Assembly: GCA_032191485.1 (NCBI GenBank)
Contig: JAVDOI010000011.1
Coordinates: 14,304,617-14,368,616, forward strand
Origin: Leptoclinus maculatus
Lineage: Eukaryota > Chordata > Actinopteri > Perciformes > Stichaeidae
Length of the DNA: 64,000 bases
Reading direction: 5' to 3'
Below are positions 38,526 through 50,666 of the stretch, piece after piece (the first letter of the stretch is position 1; every line of letters starts with the position of its first letter). The notes under the pieces were generated by a model, which worked only from the letters and a program-made list of their open reading frames with translations, searched no databases and was not told where the DNA came from. The position numbers and the translations under genes were made by a program.

Positions 38526-38640
38526 GGGCCCGAGCGGCCGACAACGTCGGGCCTGCGAAGGCCCTATTGTAATTGATAGGATTATTATTAGGGCCCGAGC
38601 GGCCGACAACGTCGGGCCTGCGAAGGCCCTATTGTAATTG
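38526..38640 (+). repeat. 50-bp hairpin repeats, 2 copies (U17)
   Basis: Copies at 38526 and 38591 with a 15-bp linker, ataggattattatta. Confidence 0.9.
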
Positions 38641-39228
38641 ATAGGTTTCTTATTATTCTGATTCTTATTTTTCATTTTTGGGAGCATTTAGGGGGTACTT
38701 GCCATGCATGAAAACTCACCAAATTTTGGGGACTTGTCAGGTCTGGTGGCACTTAGAGTCTGAAAAAGAATGCATCTTTCTGTGTAAAAAATGGCTCTCT
38801 AGCGCCCCCTACAAATCGGACCGGCGACGCCCCTCGGCCAGTATGTCCGATTTACTTGAAATTCAACACACATGTCCGACACCACTAGATCTAAAAAAAA
38901 GCCTCTCAGACCCCTAAGCTCCGCCTACTTAGATTTTCCGCCATCTTGAATTTAGTGAAAAACACATTTTTGCAAATTACTCCTACACGCTGGGTACGAT
39001 TACTCCAGAATCTTCTGTGGATCATTATTGGATCTACATCATCTACAATCATGAAAAGCTTTTTGATATTTTTTAGCGTTTACAAGATATGGACCAATAA
39101 ACTTCTTAGGGGCGTGGCATAATATCAATACACATAACTTCTCAACCATCTGTCCTAAAATCCCAAAATTGTGAGTATATGTGCACATCGCATCCTGTAA
39201 CATACCCTAAAAATATTTCTGCATTCAA

Positions 39229-39243
39229 CCACTAGGGGGCGCT
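39229..39243 (+). promoter_or_regulatory. CTCF-like motif, + strand (U17)
   Basis: Full match, convergent with the full match at 40782. Confidence 0.55.
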
Positions 39244-39755
39244 ACAGTAAACCCGCAAAGTTGTGCTTTTTGTCACTTTTTGCATTTTTCAGCCTTCGCA
39301 CTTCAACGAACTCCTCCTACACATTTTATGCGATCAACGTAAAATTTGGTCAGGATGCTCTTAAGACCTTTGTGATTAAAAATTATCAAAATCGTGAGTT
39401 TTCATCGAAGAACCTGGACGTGGCGTTGCGGCCATTTTGCCTCATTGTTTATGAAAAAGGAAGTTGTTATAACTCCAAGGTACATTATCCAATCCACACA
39501 AAACTTCTCATGCATGATGCTCCTTCAAGCCTGAACAGATTTCAGTTAAAAAAAATGCAATAATTCATAGCGCCGCCTACTGGCTAAAGGAAATGTAAAA
39601 TGTTATACTTTTCTTTACTCCTCTTAGCCAGGTGACTTTATGAGTCTCAAATTTTGTAAGGATAGCCTCAAGACATTGATGAAAAATCGCCATGAAAAAT
39701 TTTGAGTTTTCGTTGAACGCTGTTGCCGTGGCGACGCGTCGTACGCCATGAAAAA

Positions 39756-40343
39756 GGAAACTGATGGTTTATTAGCTTAAGATGCTCAATAATTCATAAA
39801 ACTTTGTACATCTGTCAAAGGCATTGAAAGGAATATTCTATATGAGTTTTGGCTTTGGCCGTTTTAAATTGCCTCTGTAGCGCCCCCTACAATATTTCAA
39901 AAGGAAGCTGATGGTTTAGTGGCTTAGGATGCTCATAAACTCATGAAACTTTGTACATCTGTCAAAGGCATTGGAAGGAATATTCTATATGAGTTTTGGC
40001 TTTGGCCGTTTTAAATTGCCTCTGTAGCGCCCCCTACAATATTTCAAAAGGAAGCTGATGGTTTAGTGGCTTAGGATGCTCATAAACTCATGAAACTTTG
40101 TACATCTGTCAAAGGCATTGGAAGGAATATTCTATATGAGTTTTGGCTTTGGTCGTTTTAAATTGCCTCTGTAGCGCCCCCTACAATATTTAAAAAGGAA
40201 GCTGATGGTTTAGTGGCTTAGGATGCTCAAAAACTCATGAAACTTTGTAGATGTGTCAAAGGCATTGGAACAAATATTTTGTATGATTTCTGGCCTTGGC
40301 CGTTTTAAATTGCCTCTGTAGCGCCCCCTACAATATTTCAAAA
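39756..40343 (+). repeat. 147-bp subrepeat array, 4 copies (U17)
   Basis: 588 bp. The first copy shares ggaaactgatgg with U16 and has a private gcttaagatgctc. Confidence 0.93.
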
Positions 40344-40781
40344 GACCAGCCCCAGCGCTACGTTTGAGCTGCATGTATGAAACTTTGTAGTCACGTGTAT
40401 CCTATGGCGACTTAAAAATAAGTCTCTTGGAACCATGCTCTAAACCCTACCGAAAGTCCGCCACTTTGATTTATGTGTGAATTTTCCCTTGATTTTGGAC
40501 AATTTACAGGCGCTACACTTTAACGAACTCCTCCTAGGGACTTTGTCTGATCCTCTTCAAATTTTGTCAGTACAGTCTAGAGACCATTGTGATTAAGAAT
40601 TATCAAAAGCTTTACGTTTAACGGCACGGCTTAGCCGTAGCGGGCGGCTACTTTGAGTGATTCCCCGTGAAAAAAGCTGATGTAACTCAGCTGGACTTGT
40701 TCCAAACCGTCCCAAACTTCACACGCTTGATAACACTCATGGCCTGAGGATGTCTACAAGCTAATTTTCACTAGTACTCAC

Positions 40782-40796
40782 AGCGCCACCTGCTGG
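40782..40796 (-). promoter_or_regulatory. CTCF-like motif, - strand (U17)
   Basis: Full match and convergent partner of 39229. Confidence 0.55.
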
Positions 40797-41687
40797 CGAA
40801 AGGAAATCTGCATTTTGTGACAAACGCCATCCGATTAACGCGACTTTTACACAACGTGGTTTACGTTTGACAGAGAGCTACACAATGCACGTGTTCCGTA
40901 GCACCAGGCAGCAGATACGGGAAGCACCGGACTGTTTGCAAAGCATCATCTCCAGCATCAGGCGGTCCACGCGGGATCAAAGACGTCTCGCTCGCAGACG
41001 CGCCGGCCGACGGTCGCGCGCGTTCTCGGACGCGCAGGAGGGAGTCCCGCCGGCAACCCCGACGCGCGGAGGATGCGAGGGCCCGTTCATCGCTGCTCGC
41101 AGCTTTAATTATTATTCTGATTCTTATTTTTCATTTTTGGGAGCATTTAGGGGGTACTTGCCATGCATGAAAACTCACCAAATTTTGGGGACTTGTCAGG
41201 TCTGGTGGCACTTAGAGTCTGAAAAAGAATGCATCTTTCTGTGTAAAAAATGGCTCTCTAGCGCCCCCTACAAATCGGACCGGCGACGCCCCTCGGCCAG
41301 TATGTCCGATTTACTTGAAATTCAACACACATGTCCGACACCACTAGATCTAAAAAAAAGCCTCTCAGACCCCTAAGCTCCGCCTACTTAGATTTTCCGC
41401 CATCTTGAATTTAGTGAAAAACACATTTTTGCAAATTACTCCTACACGCTGGGTACGATTACTCCAGAATCTTCTGTGGATCATTATTGGATCTACATCA
41501 TCTACAATCATGAAAAGCTTTTTGATATTTTTTAGCGTTTATAAGATATGGACCAATAAACTTCTTAGGGGCGTGGCATAATATCAATACACATAACTTC
41601 TCAACCATCTGTCCTAAAATCCCAAAATTGTGAGTATATGTGCACATCGCATCCTGTAACATACCCTAAAAATCTTTCTGCATTCAA

Positions 41688-41702
41688 CCACTAGGGGGCG
41701 CT
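41688..41702 (+). promoter_or_regulatory. CTCF-like motif, + strand (U18)
   Basis: Full match, convergent with the full match at 43388; duplicate of the U12 site. Confidence 0.55.
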
Positions 41703-42214
41703 ACAGTAAACCCGCAAAGTTGTGCTTTTTGTCACTTTTTGCATTTTTCAGCCTTCGCACTTCAACGAACTCCTCCTACAGATTTTATGCGATCAACGTA
41801 AAATTTGGTCAGGATGCTCTTAAGACCTTTGTGATTAAAAATTATCAAAATCGTGAGTTTTCATCGAAGAACCTTGACGTGGCGTTGCGGCCATTTTGCC
41901 TCATTGTTTACTAAAAAGGAAGTTGTTATAACTCCAAGGTACATTATCCAATCCACACAAAACTTCTCATGCATGATGCTACTTCAAGCCTGAACAGATT
42001 TCAGTTAAAAAAAATGCAATAATTCATAGCGCCGCCTACTGGCTAAAGGAAATGTAAAATTTTATACTTTTCTTTACTCCTCTTAGCCAGGTGACCTTAT
42101 GAGTCTCAAATTTTGTAAGGATAGCCTCAAGACATTGATTAAAAATCGCCATGAAAAATTTTGAGTTTTCGTTGAACGCTGTTGCCGTGGCGACGCATCG
42201 TTCGCCATAAAAAA

Positions 42215-42949
42215 GGAAGCTGATGGTTTATTAGCTTAGGATGCTCAAAAACTCATGAAACTTTGTAGATCTGTCAAAGGCATTGAAAGGAATATTCTAT
42301 ATAATTTTTGGCTTTGGCCGTTTTAAATTGCCTCTGTAGCGCCCCCTACAATATTTAAAAAGGAAGCTGATGGTTTAGTGGCTTAGGATGCTCAAAAACT
42401 CATGAAACTTTGTACATCTGTCAAAGGCATTGGAAGGAATATTCTATATGAGTTTTGGCTTTGGCCGTTTTAAATTGCCTCTGTAGCGCCCCCTACAATA
42501 TTTAAAAAGGAAGCTGATGGTTTATTAGCTTAGGATGCTCAAAAACTCATAAAACTTTGTACATCTGTCAAAGGCATTGAAAGGAATATTCTGTATGATT
42601 TTTGGCTTTGGCCGTTTTAAATTGCCTCTGTAGCGCCCCCTACAATATTTAAAAAGGAAGCTGATGGTTTAGTGGCTTAGGATGCTCATAAACTCATGAA
42701 ACTTTGTACATCTGTCAAAGGCATTGGAAGGAATATTCTGTATGAGTTTTGGCTTTGGCCGTTTTAAATTGCCTCTGTAGCGCCCCCTACAATATTTCAA
42801 AAGGAAGCTGATGGTTTAGTGGCTTAGGATGCTCATAAACTCATGAAACTTTGTACATCTGTCAAAGGCATTGGAAGGAATATTGTATGTGATTTGTGGC
42901 CTTAATTGTTTTAAATTGCCTCTGTAGCGCCCCCTACAATATTTCAAAA
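42215..42949 (+). repeat. 147-bp subrepeat array, 5 copies (U18)
   Basis: 735 bp. It has the same copy order and variants as the U12 array, with one base difference noticed in the last copy. Confidence 0.93.
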
Positions 42950-43387
42950 GACCAGCCCCAGCGCTACGTTTGAGCTGCATGAATGAAACTTTGTATTTAC
43001 GTGTATCCTATGGAGACTTAAAAATAAGTCTCTTGGGACCATGCTCTAAACCCTACCGGAAGTCCGCCACTTTGATTTATGTGTGAATTTTCCCTTGATT
43101 TTGGACAATTTATAGGCGCTACACTTTAACGAACTCCTCCTAGGGACTTTGTCTGATCCTCTTCAAATTTTGTCAGTACAGTCTCAAGACCGTTGTGATT
43201 AAAAATTATCAAAAGCTTTACGTTTAACGGCACGGCTTAGCCGTAGCGGGCGGCTACTTTGAGTGATTCCCCGTGAAAAAATCTGATGTAACTCAGCTGG
43301 ACTTGTTCCAAACGGTCCCAAACTTCACACGCTTGATAACACTCACTGCCCGAGGATGTCTACAAGCTAATTTTCACTAGAACTCAC

Positions 43388-43402
43388 AGCGCCACCTGCT
43401 GG
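43388..43402 (-). promoter_or_regulatory. CTCF-like motif, - strand (U18)
   Basis: Full match and duplicate of the U12 site at 28937. Confidence 0.55.
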
Positions 43403-43716
43403 CGAAAGGAAATCTGCATTTTGTGACAAACACCATCCGATTAACGCAACTTTTACACAACGTGGTTTACGTTTGACACAGAGCTACATAATGCACGTGT
43501 TCCGTAGCACCAGGCAGCTGATACGGGAAGCACCGGACTGTTTGCAAAGCATCGTTTCCAGCATCAGGCGGTCCACGCGGGATCAAAGACGTCTCGCTCG
43601 CAGACGCGCCGGCCGACGGTCGCGCGCGTTCTCGGACACGCAGGAGGGAGTCCCGCCGGCAACCCCGACGCGCGGAGGATGCGAGGGCCCGTTCATCGCT
43701 GCTCGCAGCTTTAATT

Positions 43717-46159
43717 CTGATTTATATTTTTGTGGGGATGGAGCTTGTAGGGGCACTTGCCATGCATGAAAACTCACCAATTTTGCACACCTGTCAGATC
43801 TGGTGTAGAAACTCTGAGGCGAAAAATTCCATATTTGTGTGTAAAAAAATGACTCTCTAGCGCCCCCTACAAGTCGGCCCCGTCGCCCACTATGCCCGAT
43901 TTACTTGAAATTCAACTGACATATCCAGTCAACTTAGATCTACAAAAAATCCTCTCAGACCCCTAAGCTCCGCCTACTTAGATTTTCCGCCATCTTGAAT
44001 TTTGTGAAAAACACATTCTTGCAAACTCCTCCTACATGCTCGGTCCGATTACTACAGAATTTGCTGTGGATCATTAATGGACCTACGTCATCTAAAATTA
44101 TCAAAAGCTTTTTGATATCTCTTAGCGTTTACAAGATATGGACCAATAAACTTCTTAGGGGCGTGGCATAATATCAATACACATAACTTCTCAACCATTT
44201 GTCCTAAATTCCCAAAATCTTCAGCATATGTGCACATCGCATCCTGTAACATACCCTTAGAATTTATTTGTATTCGACTGATAGGGGGCGCTACAGTAAA
44301 GCCGCAAAGTTGTGCTTTTTGTCACTTTTTGCATTTTTCAGCCTTCGCACTTCAACGAACTCCTCCTACAGATTTTATGCGATCAACGTAAAATTTGGTC
44401 AGGATGCTCTTAAGACCTTTGTGATTAAAAATTATCAAAATCGTGAGTTTTCATCGAAGAACCTGGACGTGGCGTTGCGGCCATTTTGCCTCATTGTTTA
44501 TGAAAAAGGAAGTTGTTATAACTCCAAGGTACATTATCCAATCCACACAAAACTTCTCATGCATGATGCTCCTTCAAGCCTGAACAGATTTCAGTTAAAA
44601 AAAATGCAATAATTCTTAGCGCCGCCTACTGGCTAAAGGAAATGTAAAATTTTATACTTTTCTTTACTCCTCTTAGCCAGGTGACCTTATGAGTCTCAAA
44701 TTTTGTAAGGATAGCCTCAAGACATTGATTAAAAATCGCCATGAAAAATTTTGAGTTTTCGTTGAACGCTGTTGCCGTGGCGACGCATCGTTCGCCATAA
44801 AAAAGGAAGCTGATGGTTTATTAGCTTAGGATGCTCAAAAACTCATGAAACTTTGTAGATCTGTCAAAGGCATTGAAAGGAATATTCTATATAATTTTTG
44901 GCTTTGGCCGTTTTAAATTGCCTCTGTAGCGCCCCCTACAATATTTAAAAAGGAAGCTGATGGTTTAGTGGCTTAGGATGCTCATAAACTCATGAAACTT
45001 TGTACATCTGTCAAAGGCATTGGAAGGAATATTCTATATGAGTTTTGGCTTTGGTCGTTTTAAATTGCTTCTGTAGCGCCCCCTACAATATTTCAAAAGG
45101 AAGCTGATGGTTTAGTAGCTTAGGATGCTCATAAACTCATGAAACTTTGTACATCTGTCAAAGGCATTGGAATGAATATTCTATATGATTTGTGGCTTTG
45201 ACCGTTTTAAATTGCCTCTGTAGCGCCCCCTACAATATTTAAAAAGGAAGCTGATGGTTTAGTGGCTTAGGATGCTCAGAAACTCATGAAACTTTGTATA
45301 TGTGTCAAAAGCATTGGGACAAATATTGTATATGATTTTTGGCCTTGGCCGTTGTAAATTGCCTCTGTAGCGCCCCCTACAATATTTCAAAAGACCAGCC
45401 CCAGCGCCACGTTCGAGCTGCATGTATGAAACTTTGTAGTTACGTGTATCCTATGGAGACTTAAACATAAGTCTCTTGGGACCATGCTCTAAACCCTACC
45501 GAAAGTCCACCACTTTGATTTATGTGTGAATTTTCCCTTGATTTTGGACAATTTATAGGCGCTACACTTTAACGAACTCCTCCTAGGGACTTTGTCTGAT
45601 CCTCTTCAAATTGTGTCAGTACAGTCTCAAGACCGTTGTGATTAAAAATTATCAAAAGCTTTACGTTTAACGGCACGGCTTAGCCGTAGCGGGCGGCTAC
45701 TTTGAGTGATTCCCCGTGAAAAAAGCTGATGTAACTCAGCTGGACTTGTTCCAAACGGTCCCAAACTTCACACGCTTGATAACACTCACTGCCCGAGGAT
45801 GTCTACAAGCTAATTTTCACTAGTACTCACAGCGCCACCTGCCGGCGAAAGGAAATCTGCATTTTGTGACAAACGCCATCCGATTAACGCGACTTTTACA
45901 CAACGTGGTTTACGTTTGACACAGAGCTACGTAATGCACGTGTTCCGTAGCGCCAGGCAGCAGATACGGGAAGCACCGGACTGTTTGCAAAGCATCGTTT
46001 CCAGCATCAGGCGGTCCACGCGGGATCAAAGACGTCTCGCTCGCAGACGCGCCGGCCGACGGTCGCGCGCGTTCTCGGACACGCAGGAGGGAGTCCCGCC
46101 GGCAACCCCGACGCGCGGAGGATGCGAGGGCCCGTTCATCGCTGCTCGCAGCTTTAATT
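43717..46159 (+). repeat. Macrosatellite unit U19
   Basis: Full unit of 2443 bp with no hairpin repeat and four 147-bp copies. It is a clear mosaic. The 5' half matches U13 (offset 14451) to about 44984, and the 3' half matches U6 (offset 31432) from about 44930. The switch falls in the first to second 147-bp copy. One private base, gtcgcccactatg, is near 43883. Confidence 0.93.
44805..45392 (+). repeat. 147-bp subrepeat array, 4 copies (U19)
   Basis: 588 bp. The first copy is of the U13 type and copies two to four are of the U6 type, so this array contains a recombination junction. Confidence 0.93.
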
Positions 46160-46737
46160 ATTATTCTGATTTTTTTTTGTCCGCAAAAGGAGCACTTTTG
46201 GGGTACTTGCCATGCATGAAAACTCACAAAATTTTGGACAGTTGTCAGGCCTGGTGAAAATTTTCATCTGAAAAACAATGCATCTGTCTGTGTAAAAAAA
46301 TGGCTCTCTAGCGCCCCCTACAAATCGGACCGGCGACGCCCCTCGGCCAGTATGTCCGATTTACTTGAAATTCAACACACATGTCCAACACCACTAGATC
46401 TAAAAAAAAGCCTCTCAGACCCCTAAGCTCCGCCTACTTAGATTTTCCGCCATCTTGAATTTAGTGAAAAACACATTCTTGCAAACTCCTCCTACACGCT
46501 GGGTCCGATTACTACAGAATTTTCTGTTGATCATTAATGGACCTACGTCATCTAAAATTATCAAAAGCTTTTTGATATCTCATAGCGTTTACAAGATATG
46601 GACCAATAAACTTCTTAGGGGCGTGGCATAATATCAATACACATAACTTCTCTACCATTTGTCCTAAATTCCCAAAATTCTGAGTATATGTGCACATCGC
46701 ATCCTGTAACATACCCTAAAAATCTTTCTGCATTCAA

Positions 46738-46752
46738 CCACTAGGGGGCGCT
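46738..46752 (+). promoter_or_regulatory. CTCF-like motif, + strand (U20)
   Basis: Full 15-base match; its downstream minus-strand partner at 47989 has one mismatch. Confidence 0.55.
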
Positions 46753-47256
46753 ACAGTAAACCCGCAAAGTTGTGCTTTTTGTCACTTTTTGCATTTTTCA
46801 GCCTTCGCACTTCAACGAACTCCTCCTACACATTTTATGCGATCAACGTAAAATTTGGTCAGGATGCTCTTAAGACCTTTGTGATTAAAAATTATCAAAA
46901 TCGTGAGTTTTCATCGAAGAACCTGGACGTGGCCATTTTGCCTCATTGTTTATGAAAAAGGAAGTTGTTATAACTCCAAGGTACATTATCCAATCCACAC
47001 AAAACTTCTCATGCATGATGCTCCTTCAAGCCTGAACAGATTTCAGTTAAAAAAAATGCAATAATTCATAGCGCCGCCTACTGGCTAAAGGAAATGTAAA
47101 ATTTTATACTTTTCTTTACTCCTCTTAGCCAGGTGACCTTATGAGTCTCAAATTTTGTAAGGATAGCCTCAAGACATTGATGAAAAATCGCCATGAAAAA
47201 TTTTGAGTTTTCGTTGAACGCTGTTGCCGTGGCGACGCGTCGTACGCCATGAAAAA

Positions 47257-47550
47257 GGAAGCTGATGGTTTATTAGCTTAGGATGCTCAATAATTCATAA
47301 AACTTTGTACATCTGTCAAAGGCATTGAAAGGAATATTCTATATGATTTTTGGCCTTGCCCGTTTTAAATTGCCTCTGTAGCGCCCCCTACAATATTTAA
47401 AAAGGAAGCCGATGGTTTAGTGGCTTAGGATGCTCAAAAACTCATGAAACTTTGTAGATGTGTCAAAGGCATTGTAACAAATATTTTCTATGATTTCTGG
47501 CCTTGGCCGTTTTAAATTGCCTCTGTAGCGCCCCCTACAATATTTCAAAA
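47257..47550 (+). repeat. 147-bp subrepeat array, 2 copies (U20)
   Basis: 294 bp. The first copy ends ggccttgcccg as in U15; the second carries ggaagccgatgg as in U7. Confidence 0.93.
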
Positions 47551-47988
47551 GAGCAGCCCCAGCGCTACGTTTGAGCTGCATGTATGAAACTTTGTAGTTA
47601 CGTGTATCCTATGGAGACTTAAACATAAGTCTCTTGGGACCATGCTCTAAACCCTACCGAAAGTCCACCACTTTGATTTATGTGTGAATTTTCCCTTGAT
47701 TTTGGACAATTTATAGGCGCTACACTTTAACGAACTCCTCCTAGGGACTTTGTCTGATCCTCTTCACATTTTGTCAGTACAGTCTCAAGACCGTTGTGAT
47801 TAAAAATTATCAAAAGCTTTACGTTTAACGGCACGGCTTAGCCGTAGCGGGCGGCTACTTTGAGTGATTCCCCGTGAAAAAAGCTGATGTAACTCAGCTG
47901 GACTTGTTCCAAACGGTCCCAAACTTCACACGCTTGATAACACTCACTGCCAGAGGATGTGTACAAGCTAATTTTCACTAGTACTCAC

Positions 47989-48003
47989 AGCGCTACCTGC
48001 TGG
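47989..48003 (-). promoter_or_regulatory. CTCF-like motif with one mismatch, - strand (U20)
   Basis: agcgctacctgctgg, read as CCAGCAGGTAGCGCT, loses one of the invariant guanines of the core. Confidence 0.4.
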
Positions 48004-48317
48004 CGAAAGGAAATCTGCATTTTGTGACGAACGCCATCCGATTAACACGACTTTCACACAACGTGGTTTACGTTTGACAGAGAGCTACACAATGCACGTG
48101 TTCCGTAGCACCAGGCAGCAGATACGGGAAGCACCGGACTGTTTGCAAAGCATCGTTTCCAGCATCAGGCGGTCCACGCGGGATCAAAGACGTCTCGCTC
48201 GCAGACGCGCCGGCCGACGGTCGAGCGCGTTCTCGGACACGCAGGAGGGAGTCCCGCCGGCAACCCCGACGCGCGGAGGATGCGAGGGCCCGTTCATCGC
48301 TGCTCGCAGCTTTAATT

Positions 48318-50482
48318 ATTATTCATGATTTATATTTTTGTGGGGATGGAGCTTGTAGGGGCACTTGCCATGCATGAAAACTCACCAATTTTGCACACCT
48401 GTCAGATCTGGTGTAGAAACTCTGAGGCGAAACATTCCATATTTGTGTGTAAAAAAATGACTCTCTAGCGCCCCCTACAAAACAGTCCGGCCACGCCCCT
48501 CGGCCAGTATGTCCGATTTACTTGAAATTCAACACACATGTCCATATCCGCTAGATCTAAAAAAAAGCCTCTCAGACCCCTAAGCTCCGCCTACTTAGAT
48601 TTTCTGCCATCTTGAATTTAGTGAAAAACACATTCTTGCAAACTCCTCCTACACGCTGGGTCCGATTACTACAGAATTTTCTGTGGATCATTAATGGACC
48701 TACGTCATCTAAAATTATCAAAAGCTTTTTGATATCTCTTAGCGTTTACAAGATATGGACCAATAAACTTCTTAGGGGCGTGGCATAATATCAATACACA
48801 TAACTTCTCAACCATTTGTCCTAAATTCACCAAATCTTCAGCATATGTGCACATCGCATCCTGTAACATACCCTAAAAATTTATTTGTATTCGACTGCTA
48901 GGGGGCGCTACAGTAAACCTGCAAAGTTGTGCTTTTTGTCACTTTTTGCATTTTTCAGCCTTCGCACTTCAACGAACTCCTCCTACAGATTTTATGCGAT
49001 CAACGTAAAATTTGGTCAGGATGCTCTTAAGACCTTTGTGATTAAAAATTATCAAAATCGTGAGTTTTCATCGAAGAACCTGGACCTGGCGTTGCGGCCA
49101 TTTTGCCTCATTGTTTATGAAAAAGGAAGTTGTTATAACTCCAAGGTACATTATCCAATCCACACCAAACTTCTCATGCATGATGCTCCTTCAAGCCTGA
49201 ACAGATTTCAGTTAAAAAAAATGCAATAATTCATAGCGCCGCCTACTGGCTAAAGGAAATGTAAAATTTTATACTTTTCTTTACTCCTCTTAGCCAGGTG
49301 ACCTTATGAGTCTCAAATTTTGTAAGGATAGCCTCAAGACATTGATGAAAAATCGCCATGAAAAATTTTGAGTTTTCGTTGAACGCTGTTGCCGTGGCGA
49401 CGCATCGTACGCCATGAAAAAGAAAGCTGATGGTTTATTAGCTTAGGATGCTCAATAATTCATAAAACTTTGTACATCTGTCAAAGGCATTGAAAGGAAT
49501 ATTCTATATGAGTTTTGGCTTTGGCCGTTTTAAATTGCCTCTGTAGCGCCCCCTACAATATTTAAAAAGGAAGCTGATGGTTTAGTGGCTTAGGATGCTC
49601 AAAAACTCATGAAACTTTGTTGATGTGTCAAAGGCATTGGAACAAATATGTTTTATGAGTTTTGGCCTTGGCCGTTTTAAATTGCCTCTGTAGCGCCCCC
49701 TACAATATTTCAAAAGAGCAGCCCCAGCGCTACGTTTGAGCTACATGTATGAAACTTTGTAGTCACGTGTATCCTATGGAGACTTAAAAATAAGTCTCTT
49801 GGTACCATGCTCTAAACCCTACCGGAAGTCCACCACTTTGATTTATGTGTGAATTTTCCCTTGATTTTGGACAATTTATAGGCGCTACACTTTAACGAAC
49901 TCCTCCTAGGGACTTTGTCTGATCCTCTTCAAATTTTGTCAGTACAGTCTCAAGACCGTTGTGATTAAAAATTATCAAAAGCTTTACGTTTAACGGCACG
50001 GCTTAGCCGTAGCGGGCGGCTACTTTGAGTGATTCCCCGTGAAAAAAGCTGATGTAACTCAGCTGGACTTGTTCCAAACGGTCCCAAACTTCACACGCTT
50101 GATAACACTCACTGCCCGAGGGTGTCTACAAGCTAATTTTCACTAGTACTCACAGCGCCACCTGCCGGCGAAAGGAAATCTGCATTTTGTGACAAACGCC
50201 ATCCGATTAACGCTACTTTTACACAACGTGGTTTGCGTTTGACACAGAGCTACGTAATGCACGCGTTCCGTAGCGCCAGGCAGCTGATACGGGAAGCACC
50301 GGACTGTTTGCAAAGCATCATCTCCAGCATCAGGCGGTCCACGCGGGATCAAAGACGTCTCACTCGCAGACGCGCCGGCCGACGGTCAGGCTTGTTCTCG
50401 GACACTCAGGAGGGAGTCCCGCCGGCAACCCCGACGCGCGGAGGATGCGAGGGCCCGTTCATCGCTGCTCGCAGCTTTAATT
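48318..50482 (+). repeat. Macrosatellite unit U21
   Basis: Full unit of 2165 bp with no hairpin repeat and two 147-bp copies, head type tggggatggagcttg. From about 48690 it matches U7 and the start of U8 (offset 33589), but the second 147-bp copy is different (tttgttgatgtg, 49617), as if that copy alone had been exchanged. Confidence 0.92.
49422..49715 (+). repeat. 147-bp subrepeat array, 2 copies (U21)
   Basis: 294 bp. The first copy matches U7; the second is replaced by a different type with caaatatgttttatgag. Confidence 0.93.
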
Positions 50483-50483
50483 A

Positions 50484-50666
50484 GGGCCCGAGCGGCCGAC
50501 AACGTCGGGCCTGCAAAGGCCCTATTGTAATTGTAAGGTTTCTTATTATTAGGGCCCGAGCGGCCGACAACGTCGGGCCTGCGAAGGCCCTATTGTAATT
50601 GATAGGATTATTATTAGGGCCCGAGCGGCCGACAACGTCGGGCCTGCGAAGGCCCTATTGTAATTG
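50484..50666 (+). repeat. 50-bp hairpin repeats, 3 copies (U22)
   Basis: Copies at 50484, 50552 and 50617 with linkers of 18 and 15 bp, the same as the U8 cluster. The first copy has ctgcaaaggc, a CpG to CpA change in the internal loop. Confidence 0.9.

Larger units (their letters stand above)
38525..41110 (+). repeat. Macrosatellite unit U17
   Basis: Full unit of 2586 bp with two hairpin repeats and four 147-bp copies, head type tttttgggagcatttaggggg. Its head and body to about 39400 track U12 (offset 11992), including the gcaaattactcctacacg patch. Full CTCF-like matches are at 39229 (+) and 40782 (-). Confidence 0.92.
41111..43716 (+). repeat. Macrosatellite unit U18
   Basis: Full unit of 2606 bp, twin of U12 with the same length, head, stop-creating gtttactaaaaagg (near 41908), five 147-bp copies and divergent last copy. 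I saw only isolated base differences, such as gcttaggatg near 42824 against gcttaagatg in U12. Full CTCF-like matches are at 41688 (+) and 43388 (-). Confidence 0.93.
46160..48317 (+). repeat. Macrosatellite unit U20
   Basis: Full unit of 2158 bp with no hairpin repeat and two 147-bp copies, head type gtccgcaaaaggagc. An 8-bp deletion follows 46933 (gacgtggccattttg where sisters have gttgcggc inserted) and lies between ggc direct repeats, suggesting slippage. The first 147-bp copy resembles U15 and the second U7. The 3' CTCF-like site has one mismatch (agcgctacctgctgg, 47989). Confidence 0.92.
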
